From Diaporthe sp. PMI_573 (Eukaryota; Ascomycota; Sordariomycetes; Diaporthales; Diaporthaceae): DNA of 64,000 bases. The stretch is from assembly GCA_021399435.1 (NCBI GenBank), contig JAJTUP010000050.1, positions 310,001-374,000 of the forward strand, in the 5' to 3' direction. Numbering within the stretch: the first letter of the stretch is position 1; the number at the start of each line of letters is the position of its first letter. The notes under the pieces are model-generated. The model saw only the letters and a list, made by a program, of their open reading frames with translations, did no database searches and was not told the DNA's origin. Positions 10,705-20,161 of this stretch are shown one piece after another. A program made the translations under genes and the position numbers.

Positions 10705-10898
10705 TGTCAGATTATCACCCTTTTAGGTATGTGGGACGTGTAATTATGGTCCAATTGATGGGGTGGTCACTGTGTGTATTGTGATCATGTCTTGTCTAGG
10801 TTCTCTAGCGCGACCCCTCCGGTTGGGGGCTGGTTTTGTCATGACGGACATATTGATGCCTCAGGCACACACCTCTTGGCTACCCGTCACATCTGACA
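10705..10898 (-). repeat. 194-bp 5' long terminal repeat of the Copia remnant
   Basis: The segment is bounded by a perfect 8-bp inverted repeat, TGTCAGAT at one end and ATCTGACA at the other, with the canonical TG...CA termini. It ends 34 bp before the gag ATG on the minus strand, leaving room only for a primer-binding site and short leader. That position and its size fit a small Copia LTR. The 3' LTR is not in the window. Confidence 0.7.
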
Positions 10899-12162
10899 AT
10901 AGTTATTAAAATTAAAGTTGCTTAATATAAAAAGTAAATTTAATATATAACGTAAGGAAAACTTATACTAAGGCGAGAGTTATTAATAAAGTTATTTGTT
11001 AAACGGAAACGCTTGAATTCGGCGTGGGCACTTCACGTAAGGAGTTACCCTAGAATGCACGTAAGGAGTTACCCTAGACTTGGCACTGGATTCCTCTAAG
11101 TGCCTATGGGGCGTGCGCGCCGAAAGATGAGTTTGGTGGCCGTGAGTCGATTTTTTGGGCTATTGTAAGACCCTAACTTCGAACCTCTGCATTCCCCTTA
11201 TTTCTTACCCAAAAAGCATGTAACTTAGTTCATTAGATAGCCTGATTTCTGAAGTTTATCTGTATTTAGTTTAGTTACTGTCAGGGTTAGGGTTGGCTGG
11301 TTATTTATAGCCAAAGATGGTGGGTCTGAGGGCCGAATTTTCCGGCCCCTCCATTCGCGCACCAGAGCCAACCCACGCGTGCCCAAGGGTGAGACGATGT
11401 CGGAGGGACTGTGAGGAGGGCTGACAGAAGCCCACTCAAATTCAATGCAAAGTTGTCCAAACTATTCTCAAGATTCCAAAGAAGCCTCCAGGCACCCTAC
11501 TGCTACCTGACCTATTCAATCCATCAACCTTCAGATTATTATAAGTAGGTAGTAGATGAATAGACAAATAGCTGGTTTGCTCCTCTAACCCTAGATACGA
11601 GGAACAAGACGAGGTAGTTCTTTGGATTAACAGTAGCAACGCCAAGCCACGGTCCTTGGCACCCACGGGTTAGTCAGCCTGTCTCCTCTTGGTTTACTCA
11701 TGGCTTCGAGTGTCCACTGTTCTCTTCTTCCTTTGCCGAACAACGGTCTGGTCCCATTCCACGTTTGTGACACGCATGCTGCAAGTCGCAGTATTCGCTG
11801 TCATTATCCACGGTCAATTTCCTTCCTCAGCCTCGATCACTGGCTACTGGCATAGCTGAGACTTGTGGTGAGTAGTAGGTGATCCCCAACAAGCCTGGCC
11901 GAAAATTGCTAAAGAACCATCTCAGTCTGCGAATCAACCTTCAAATCACTTTGCAGTAGAGCTCTGTAGGCCAGCTTGAAGAGGTCAGCATCGGACTCTC
12001 CCAACCTTCTTGAGTAGTGCAGTGGCATCGCGGCGATTGATGATGCCCACCACAGCCTCAAGCTGAAAGCTGGCCGTGGACATCCGGCCTTTCTGTTGCG
12101 ACAGGACTGCTCGGTACCTACGTACCCTGCTCCAAGTGTTAACATTTCATCTGGATATCGCA
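10899..12162. other. intergenic region upstream of the Zn2Cys6 gene
   Basis: No gene is supported. A direct repeat, cacgtaaggagttaccctag, occurs at about 11033 and 11058 (25-bp period). AT-rich sequence spans 10900-11000. The final 300-400 bp presumably contain the promoter of the transcription-factor gene. Confidence 0.5.
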
Positions 12163-14981
12163 ATGGGGACAACCGGCCCAGTGAAGCAGCCGGATCCCGC
12201 CCAGGGCCCATTGCGGCGCTCTGGATCTCCGGCCTCATCCTCGTCGCATAACACACAACGTTTGCGGGAGGGACCACAGCGTACGACTGCCGAGGCCGAA
12301 ACCTCAAGCCAGGCTCTGCAGCGGGTGGTTCGGAAACGGCGAAGGACGACAAAAGCCTGCGATGATTGTCGGCGGAAGAAAATCAAGTGTGATGGAAACA
12401 GGCCGTGTTCGAGCTGTGCGGACTTTGATTCGAGTAAGGACCCGTTGTCACCAGCTTGCGTATCTCCAGTGAATGACCGCCCATCTCCATTAGAGTGTTG
12501 TTATACAGGAATATCCACTCGAGGCCGTGGCACTAATCCCAGTGGCACCGGCTCTCTAGAGCGAAAAGCGCTTGCGGCAGAGACTCTGCTTCGCAGGTTC
12601 ATGCCGCACATAGATCTGGACAACCCGGAGGAGGTTGCTGCATTGCTGGCGCAACCGGCACATTCCGCCTCACCGGCCCAGCACGATGCTGTGGGTGACC
12701 AAAGGGCGTGCAGGGCCACTACCACGCCGGCGAGCGTAAATTCCGAGACAACAGCGAATGCTGCGAGGCGAATGCCCCTGGTCGAGAACGTCGGTCAACT
12801 AGATCTGACTGCCACTGGCGAATATGACTTCCATGGTATGTCGTCAGGGGCAGCGTTCTTGAGTCGTATTACCCAACAATTCCCGGGCTTGTTTCGATAT
12901 GACTCCAGAATGCCCTTCTTGCCCGAACCTGGCCGACCCTATCCAGCCAAGACATTTGACTTACCCCGGTATGCGGCTTCCCCATGGTCCCATGTCAGCG
13001 ACGGCTTCTCTCCAGTGCCCCCCAAGCCTCTTGCCCACGACCTGTGCGAATTTTCGTTCAGCCGGGCCACCTGCATTCTACGAGTGGTTCATGCTCCATC
13101 ATTTTGGCGGATGTTCGACAGGCTCTACGAAGAACGACCACAGAGATACACGCCCGAGGAGAGAAGGTTTGTGGGGTTGCTCTTTTCTGTCATGGCCTTG
13201 GGGTCGATGTACGACGTTGACGAGAATGATCCGACCAACCCCGATCACTACGCTGTGGCAATGGAGCGAGGGTAAGACAGAAAAATAATGTTCACCATGT
13301 CCTCCTGCTTTAGACTGACCGCTGCTGTGGCTCCAGTTATAAGTTCTACACTCTGGGACGACATTACCTCCAAGACATAACGGAATGTAGCGACATGACC
13401 ACCTTACAAGCGCTAGTGTTTAACATTCAATTCTTGCAAGCCACTGGAGAACTGAATAGTTGCCACACCTTCCTGGGCATCGCCCTTCGCTCTGCCCTGC
13501 GCATGGGCTTGCATCGTCATCTACCTGCTATTTCACTCGGACCAATCAAAGACGAGACAAGGAGAAGGCTTTTCTATACGATTCGGCAAATGGACATCTA
13601 CCTGTCCACCACGCTTGGACTCCCACTTCTTCTGGAAGAAAGAGACATTGACCAGCCCTGGCCGGCGGAAGTAGATGATGAATATATCACAGACAGTGGG
13701 ATCCAATGGCCGCCGCCTGGAACTCCTTCCATACTCGAAGCGTCGAATGCTAATTTGAGGCTTATGCACATCCTTGCCAAGGTCGTTCGCGACATCTATC
13801 CTCCCACAGGGACGGTCGAGGGGCCGGCAGAAACGTACATGATCAGCTTTTCCAAGATCAGGGAATTGGACCAAGACCTCCGCGACTGGCAGGAACAACT
13901 TTCACCTATGTGGCGTCCCGGCCACGAGGAAGATATTCAAGTCACACGGTATGCAAACTCGGCGTCTTCATGATTAACAACGTGGTATCCTCGTCTAAAC
14001 ACCTCACTACCCAGGGTAAAAATCCTACTTCGCTTCACTTATGCTCATGTTCAAATGATGCTATACCAACCTTTTATTCAATACTATTCACATCAGATTC
14101 CATCACAGGAGACGGTGGACGAGCGCTACTTTGCCCTCGCGTCAGCTGGCATCAATGTGTGCCGCAATATCATACACATCGGGCTCGAGATCCGCAAGCA
14201 GGCTGTTCTTATCGGTCCGTATTGGTTCATCACCTACACGCAATTCTTCGCGGTTCTCAGCCTAGTATTATTTGTCCTGAACAACCCGAACCAGCCCGGC
14301 GTCTCGGATCTCTTTGCGGACGCCAAGCTGGGCAAAGACTGTATCTCTGGTCTGACTCAGAGAAGCCTTGCGGCGGACAGGGTGACAGTCGCACTGAACG
14401 TGAGTTCATCATCCAACAGAGTGATTAGAACGGTCAAGTACAAGACCAAAATTGACAAGTAATAGTCCCTCTTCGATCAGCTTCCTGACCAATACAAGCC
14501 GAAAAGACCTCGCCCCCATGATGGCAGACCACAAAGTCCCACAGCGAGTCGCGGCCAGTCATCTTGTCGCCATCGAGACGAGCCAGTCCCCGCCCAGCCC
14601 CCGAGTCCTCACACCACCCAGCAGCACCAGTGGGCTCTGAATTCATTCTCCGCTGAAGACTCTGCCACGGCAAGCCCCATGGAAGCACTCCAGGCAACCC
14701 CTACAGCACAGCTTCCTGGGCACGCATCAAGGCCGTTCCAAGACGATTTCATGGACTTTCTCTTGGAGGACCCCTTTGCATACCCTTTGATGCCCGGCGT
14801 GGGCCTTGCAGAAAACGAGCTCGCTGCTTTCCCTGAAGATAGTCTGCGGCTTCCACTCTATAACACCGAGGTGGATATTGAAGGACAGCTCCTTGACGTC
14901 CATGTGCCAGATTTGCAGAATATTCCGCCACTGGCGATATCCCCGCCCAATGTTCCACTTGACCCCTCGGTTGGGCCTTGA
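12163..14981 (+). CDS. Zn2Cys6 fungal transcription factor (5 exons)
   Basis: Proposed exons are 12163-12433, 12494-13271, 13337-13948, 14015-14399 and 14466-14981. Introns are 60-66 bp with GT..AG ends, and phases join exactly (853 residues). The first intron splits the last part of the zinc cluster; splicing gives CDDCRRKKIKCDGNRPCSSC then ADFDSKC, a correct C6 spacing. A coiled/leucine segment (ALAAETLLRRFMPHIDLDNP) follows. The fungal-specific middle homology domain runs from about residue 270 to 560 (CILRVVHAPSFWRMF; TTLQALVFNIQFLQATGE; ALRMGLHRHLPA; ETRRRLFYTIRQMDIYLST). The C-terminus is proline/acidic and suits an activation domain. The architecture resembles Asg1/XlnR-like regulators; no target is assigned. 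The neighbour is a HAL-type kinase in convergent orientation. ATG 12163 is the first in frame after a GTG-only extension. Confidence 0.88.
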
Positions 14982-15592
14982 AATTCGTAGCCCGGGTCGA
15001 TGACGAGTGGGAGGACAACGGCTGGCAGATACTACTCGCTCAGATGCACACCATTTTTAACCCACTCCCTTCTATTTGATGAATCGAAGTTGAAACATTG
15101 ACCGTTGTCTGGAACTCGACGGATATCTTCAAGGACATGTATTTTCAGCTCGTCGCAATCATAAATTGAAATGCATCCAATACCGCAAAACTGGGGGCGC
15201 GTGGGCGCCACAGCTATCTGTACATAGGTACAGGTCCTGGCAAGCAGTGATCACATTAAGTCCGCAACACAATGGATTGCAAACGCGGCCGTATAACGCA
15301 GTGAGAAGCATTAATGCTTGCTACTGACAACACCATTCGTTGTCTCCAGGGATATTCCAAGGTTGATTCAGTGATGGGCTTCAGAACCGACTGACTGGGC
15401 CATGGATTATGTTTTATTCAGTCTTGATTATGATTTTGACCGCCCAAGCAAACTTGTCTGTAGTTCAGGTCCTCCACTTTCTGTTTTATATGCCAACCGT
15501 CTCTCTCGTATGGTACCAGGCTCTCTCGATGTTATGGATCAGGTCCGTCATGGGTGGGTATCAACAATGGAAAATCGCGAAGCGCTGCCCTT
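14982..15592. terminator. intergenic region between convergent genes
   Basis: About 610 bp separates the stops of the transcription factor (plus) and the kinase (minus), so it should hold both 3' untranslated regions and polyadenylation sites. A plus-strand ORF at 15402-15701 overlaps the kinase last exon and is not supported. A small GC hairpin occurs near 15190-15215. Confidence 0.4.
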
Positions 15593-16894
15593 CTATTCAC
15601 TCCCGGCTCCGTGGCAGACCTGCATGGCGCGACCCCATTCTGATCTGAAGAATTGGGATGATGTCAGTCGTCGGGTCGGCAGCGATTCTAAGAGGCAGTA
15701 GACGATGTCACGACACTCGGCCTGGATGATTGTCAGATTTGCGGCTGGGAGAGAGCGCAGGCCACGTTGCGACCCAAGGGCGAGAGCTCACCGGGTCCAG
15801 TGATTCCACCGGCTCAAAGCCGGCTTCCACTCGACGACCCTCCACGTATGAAGTGTAATATCTATCCTCCTTCCTTGCTGATGGCCAGAAGTAATGGCCC
15901 AGGCGGAGGACCATGTAGATCACGCCGCACGCCCATACATCTGCAGCTTGTCCGTCAAACTCGTCGTCCGTGTACTCCTCCGGCGCCACGTACGGCGCGG
16001 AGCCCCGTCGCCCGGACACAAGCCGCAACCCACCGTCGCCGTCCCCGGGACGTCGGAGCCACTGGCTGCAGCTGAAGTCGCTGATCTTTAGGTTTCCCGT
16101 CTCGGTCAGCAGCAGGTTCTCCGGCTTTAGGTCGAGGTGCGCGATGCCGAGCTCGTGCAGGTACCGGACGCCGCGCATGAGCTGCTTGAAGAAGCAATGG
16201 GCTTCCTCGACCTCGAAGGGCCACTCGGACTGGATCAGGGAGAAGAGATCCCCGGCCGCACAATACTCCATGGCTTCGTAAAGCTTGCCGTGCTCGCTCT
16301 GGAAGACATCGAAAACGCGGACCACGTTCGCGTGCTGCAGGTCGCTCGTGAGGTGTGACCCGTACTCGATCAGCATCTGCTTGTCATCTTCTACCGAATC
16401 CTGGCCAGGTCTTTGGTGGGACTCCTTGACGGCAACCAGCCTGACTTCTCGGCCATCTGGGGTAGTTTTGCGGAATATGCTAATCGTGCCATGGGCGCCA
16501 CGGCCAATGGTCTTCCAATATTTACCATATTTCTGCTCCAGTGTAGAGTATCCATCGACCATGTGGTCTGAGATCCCCGGGGTCTCCTGTAAATCCTTTT
16601 CTGCGTTGCGCTTGAGAATGAGCTGTGAAAGACCTTCTCGCACTCTGCCGTACTCTCTATCAAACAAGTTTCTCCAAGCGCTTGGTTTCTCCGGGCGAAT
16701 TGGTGAGTCGAGGAAGTGCTGATGTCCGTTGGGCAGAGCTGGATCGGAAATAAAGCGAAAATGAGCCGCAGCTTTAGAGGATCTCGCTTCAATCGAGAAA
16801 CCACAGTTAGCTCGATTCCTCACTTCGGGAAAGTCGTGACCCGTCCTCGGGGACTCAGTTAGGTGAATGTCGGGACAGGCTTACGGATGGACAT
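15593..16894 (-). CDS. HAL4/HAL5-type serine/threonine protein kinase
   Basis: Proposed exons on the minus strand are 16894-16885, 16822-15792 and 15721-15593. The long ORF has no ATG upstream of the domain. A 10-nt first exon (atgtccatcc) with a 62-bp GTAAGC..AAG intron containing CTAAC supplies one in frame. A 70-bp intron near the 3' end restores the conserved C-lobe (AECRDIVYCLLESLPTRRLT, SSQFFRSEWGRAM). Total 389 residues. The kinase fold is clear: IGRGAHGT loop, VAVKES lysine, YLHELGIAHLDLKPENLLL, KISDFSCSQW, APEEYTDDEFDGQAADVWAC. The catalytic Asp is kept, but HRD is HLD and DFG is DFS. The family (yeast Hal4/Sat4, Hal5) regulates K+ uptake by stabilising Trk1. A TRK gene starts about 1 kb away in divergent orientation. 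The tiny first exon is inference. Confidence 0.82.
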
Positions 16895-17921
16895 CCTCGA
16901 GGGTACGCGCAGGACTGACCAAGCGCAGGCAATGAAACTTGCCAGAAACCACATACTCTTCGACAGCGACTTACCTGCTCCTTAAGCATAAACATTCCAA
17001 TCCCCTCCCATTTGAAGGAGGCCGGAAATGATTACACCAAGTCGCAGGCAGCCAAACCGTCATTTTGCAACTCGACTTCCCAAGGGCTGTCTTCTGTACA
17101 TGGTGCCAAGGTCACCACTGATAGGCCGCAGCGAAGTGGTCCGTATTGCCAAGCTTGCGGCTGGCCCGAGGTTCCGGCTTTCTCGCAATTGATTGGCTCT
17201 TTCCGGAAAATCGGATTTACTGATGGGGTCTCTTTGCAGCACCCGGCTTGGCTGCTCTGTCGTGTCGCTTAGGTCAGGCCTTTGCCCATTGGTTGAGATC
17301 CGCCGAAGAACAAGAACGTATCAACACAGGTAACAAGCCTGCAGATTTTCTGTAGGTTAGAGGGACGCAGTTGAGGGAATTCAAAGTCGAATATGAATTG
17401 GAATCCGTAAGAATGATACGAAACACCTCAAGTATATAAATATGTTTCAATTTGTCTATTGGCCTTGATATGGGACAGTTGCTTTCGCGCAAGGCTGATC
17501 TCAGCCGCCAAAAAAAAAAACCCCCCCAAAAAAAAAAAAAAAAAAAAAAAACCCTTCCTCTTTTTCTGATCCCTCCAGGGCTTGATGCCCACCATCAGGT
17601 GCTCCTTCAAGCCTAGAGCTGCGCCATTTATTGCATTCCCCTCATGCCAAGTCTTTTACATATAAAGTACCGTACGTAGGACTGTCATGTCTCGACTGCC
17701 GCCACTCTTCGGCCCAGCAACAAAATACGACCCTTGGCACGTGGGCTCCTGGAACAGTTCTGCACTGAGTACGTCTCATGACGGGCCTGAAACAGCTCCA
17801 AATCACTATCAGTTTGTTACACAGCTTTTCCTAGGCTGTTTTCCTCCCCGTCTCATTCGCCTCATATTAATTTGCCTCTCTCATCAGAACCAGTTCATCC
17901 CGCGCTTCATACGTGGGAGCG
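16895..17921. promoter_or_regulatory. shared intergenic region of kinase and TRK genes
   Basis: This lies between the divergent starts of the kinase (16894, minus) and TRK (17922, plus), so it should contain both promoters. A low-complexity block of A and C runs occupies about 17510-17551. Several short ORFs have no domain. No specific operator can be named. Confidence 0.45.
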
Positions 17922-18245
17922 ATGTGGAAACCACATCTCAATTTCATTACGCTTCACTGTCAGTATCAAGTTTCTCCATCTCTGGCAGAATGCGTCCGGT
18001 TCGCTGACGCAATGACCGACAGATGCGTGGATCATATTGTGTGGTCTTCTTGGTCTGGTGGTCCTCACCCCAGAGGGAAACATCGCTGCCATCGATGCCT
18101 ACTTCTTTGGTGCAAGCGCTTCAACTGAATCCGGCCTCAATACGTGTGTTGAAAACGTTTTGTACTGAGTTTAAAGCGTGGCTAATATGGAATTCTCAAG
18201 TGTCGACGTGAAAGCTCTGAGGACATATCAGCAAGTCTTCCTATA
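17922..18245 (+). pseudogene. trk: TRK potassium transporter, 5' exons, cut by transposon
   Basis: Three exons are supported: 17922-17958, 18023-18143 and 18201-18243, with 64- and 57-bp introns (GTCAGT..CAG and GTGTGT..AAG). Spliced, they read MWKPHLNFITLHYAWII, LVVLTPEGNIAAIDAYFFG, ASASTESGLNTVDVKAL and RTYQQVFL. This is the first membrane hairpin and pore signature of fungal TRK K+ transporters, including the ESGLNT segment. The frame stops at the TA target of transposon copy 1. The next TRK codons (YIIPTITNLGFVN) are not downstream on this strand. They occur on the minus strand beginning at 22639, at the far side of the segment between the two transposon copies. The gene is therefore interrupted and its remainder is in the wrong orientation. 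Confidence 0.85.
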
Positions 18246-20138
18246 CCGTATATACTCGACAAATTCACGATACCCCCGGTCGCCTAATTAGGCCTAATCT
18301 TACCTAGGCTGAAGCTATAGCCACCTTACTAATCTACGCTAGGTTTAGCCCCCCAGAGATGCCCATCACGTCTCTAACGCGTCGATCTTGAAGTTATTTG
18401 TTTACTGCTGGTCTCATGGGTCACAATGCCTCCCCTAGGCCCAATCTCAACCAACATCCTACAAAAAAAGCCAGGGCCAAAGCCCAAGCCCCTTCATGAG
18501 CGAAAAGCTCCTTCATTTAAGCCAGTTACACGGGTAGAACGGTCATACAAGCAGAAAAAACGTGTTGAAGTTCTTCTATTTCTTTTGAACCACCGTATCC
18601 CAGGAACTACTGGAGGTAGAGGTGGCCATTATCGACAAGACCTCCCACCTTCCCAAGATGGCTTCCGTCCTCCTACACTATTTGAAGCCTCCCAGTTCTT
18701 CAAGATCCCTGAAGCAACTATAAGGACTTGGTGGAAAAAGCGGGATCAGCTTGTACGCAAAGAGGATCAACGAAGGTATCACCCTAGATGGCCAGAGTTG
18801 GAAGACAAGCTTTACACCTGTTTTCTTACACGGCGAACAGAAAATAGAATTGTTTCTATCGGCTGGTTTCGACGAGAATCAAAAAGGCTATTTAAGGACA
18901 CCTACCCTGAAAGCGTTCACCTCTGGGTATTCTCTACCGGCTGGTTTAGAGGCTTTCTACATCGACATAGGATTTCACATAGAAGGGTTACTAAGAAGGC
19001 CACCAAGCTTCCTGCAGAGTACCTTGAAGTTGTGAATAACTTCGTCAAGTTCATTAGACGTATATCTCAACCAAGAGATTCTCTCTCAGTACCAGTATCA
19101 GCACCAGCACCAGCACCAGCACCAGTTGTCAACAACTCACCTCCTCGGCGGTTCTCCAAATCAGCAATCCTAAATCTGGACGAAACTCCTATTCCATTTG
19201 AGTATAATTCTGGATGTACATATACTTCTACAGGCTCGAAGTCAGTACAGGCAAAAACAGAACGGAGTGGATGGGATAAACGACAAGCTACTCTTATTCT
19301 CTACATCTCTGCAGATGGCATACAGAGATTCAAGCCGAAGATTATATTCCATGGTACTTCAGGACCTGCAGGAAGGATATACAATCAGGAATCCTCATCC
19401 TACAGTCCTGATGTTACTGTGGAATTCAATCCTACAGCTTACAATAATGAGGAATTATTCGGTAAATGGATTACTGAAGAACTAGACGCAGTAGCTAAGG
19501 ATATGAAGGATTTCCTATTGGTTATGGATGTTGCTAGATTCCATGTAACTGACACTATCAAGCAACAGTTGAAGGATCTAGGGGTTACTATTGCATTGAT
19601 ACCAGCTGGCTGTACTAGTCTCCTTCAGCCATTGGATACTGCAGTCAACCATCCCTTCAAGCTTTGGCTTCAGGAATTTACTGACGAATATATGACAGAG
19701 AAAGAGAAGGAAAGCCCTGGACATATATGGACAGTCTCTGACATGCGTATAATGACTACCTGGGTAGTAGCCAGGGCAGTAAAACGTCTGGAAGAAAGGC
19801 CAGAGTTGGTTCAGAATGCCTTCATTCACACTGGAATTTCTATTCGTCCTGATGGAAGTCAGGTTAACATGGTCCGTATCAAGAATATAGAGCCTTCTCA
19901 AACCAACTGGGAAGGCTGGGAAACGGCTAAGGAACCTACCATGAAGATGGAGTATGAGGAAGTGTCTGTAACACCTCTGGAAGAGATGGACCTCTTTGTG
20001 AAGGAAGAGGAGGTTCAAGACTGTATTACTGTAGCTTGTTAGTGTATCCAAAACCCTGGCCATGGTGGCTTCAAACTAGACCAAAATAGGACTAGTCTTA
20101 GTGACCGGGGGTATCGTGAATTTGTCGAGTATATACGG
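18246..20138 (+). mobile_element. Fot1/pogo-type DNA transposon, copy 1 (intact)
   Basis: The element is 1893 bp with perfect 36-bp terminal inverted repeats beginning CCGTATATACTCGAC, flanked by TA on both sides (18244-18245 and 20139-20140). It contains one uninterrupted transposase gene. It appears identical, base for base over the parts compared, to copy 2 at 22640-24532, which lies in opposite orientation. Identical ends and an open ORF indicate very recent transposition or gene conversion. Confidence 0.93.
18426..20042 (+). CDS. Fot1/pogo-type DDE transposase (copy 1)
   Basis: A 538-residue uninterrupted ORF from an ATG. The N-terminus is basic (KPGPKPKPLHERKAP). A helix-turn-helix-like region covers about residues 75-150 (FEASQFFKIPEATIRTWWKK). 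The catalytic DDE_1 domain has Asp at about residue 252 (LNLDETPIPF), Asp 368 (LLVMDVARFH) and Asp 404 (LLQPLDTAVN). The last two are separated by 35 residues (DD35D). The enzyme cuts at the terminal repeats and reinserts at TA. All three acidic residues are present and no stop or frameshift is seen, so it is potentially active. The same protein is encoded by copy 2. Confidence 0.92.
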   Translation: MPPLGPISTNILQKKPGPKPKPLHERKAPSFKPVTRVERSYKQKKRVEVLLFLLNHRIPGTTGGRGGHYRQDLPPSQDGFRPPTLFEASQFFKIPEATIRTWWKKRDQLVRKEDQRRYHPRWPELEDKLYTCFLTRRTENRIVSIGWFRRESKRLFKDTYPESVHLWVFSTGWFRGFLHRHRISHRRVTKKATKLPAEYLEVVNNFVKFIRRISQPRDSLSVPVSAPAPAPAPVVNNSPPRRFSKSAILNLDETPIPFEYNSGCTYTSTGSKSVQAKTERSGWDKRQATLILYISADGIQRFKPKIIFHGTSGPAGRIYNQESSSYSPDVTVEFNPTAYNNEELFGKWITEELDAVAKDMKDFLLVMDVARFHVTDTIKQQLKDLGVTIALIPAGCTSLLQPLDTAVNHPFKLWLQEFTDEYMTEKEKESPGHIWTVSDMRIMTTWVVARAVKRLEERPELVQNAFIHTGISIRPDGSQVNMVRIKNIEPSQTNWEGWETAKEPTMKMEYEEVSVTPLEEMDLFVKEEEVQDCITVAC

Positions 20139-20161
20139 TACACCTTCTCCAGCACAACCTT

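Noticed and set aside
15402..15701. Plus-strand ORF of 99 codons
   Set aside because: It overlaps the well-supported last exon of the kinase on the other strand and has no domain.
17500..17552. A-rich run that could mark a retroposed poly(A) tail
   Set aside because: It is interrupted by C runs, has no retroelement sequence on either side and lies in a promoter interval.
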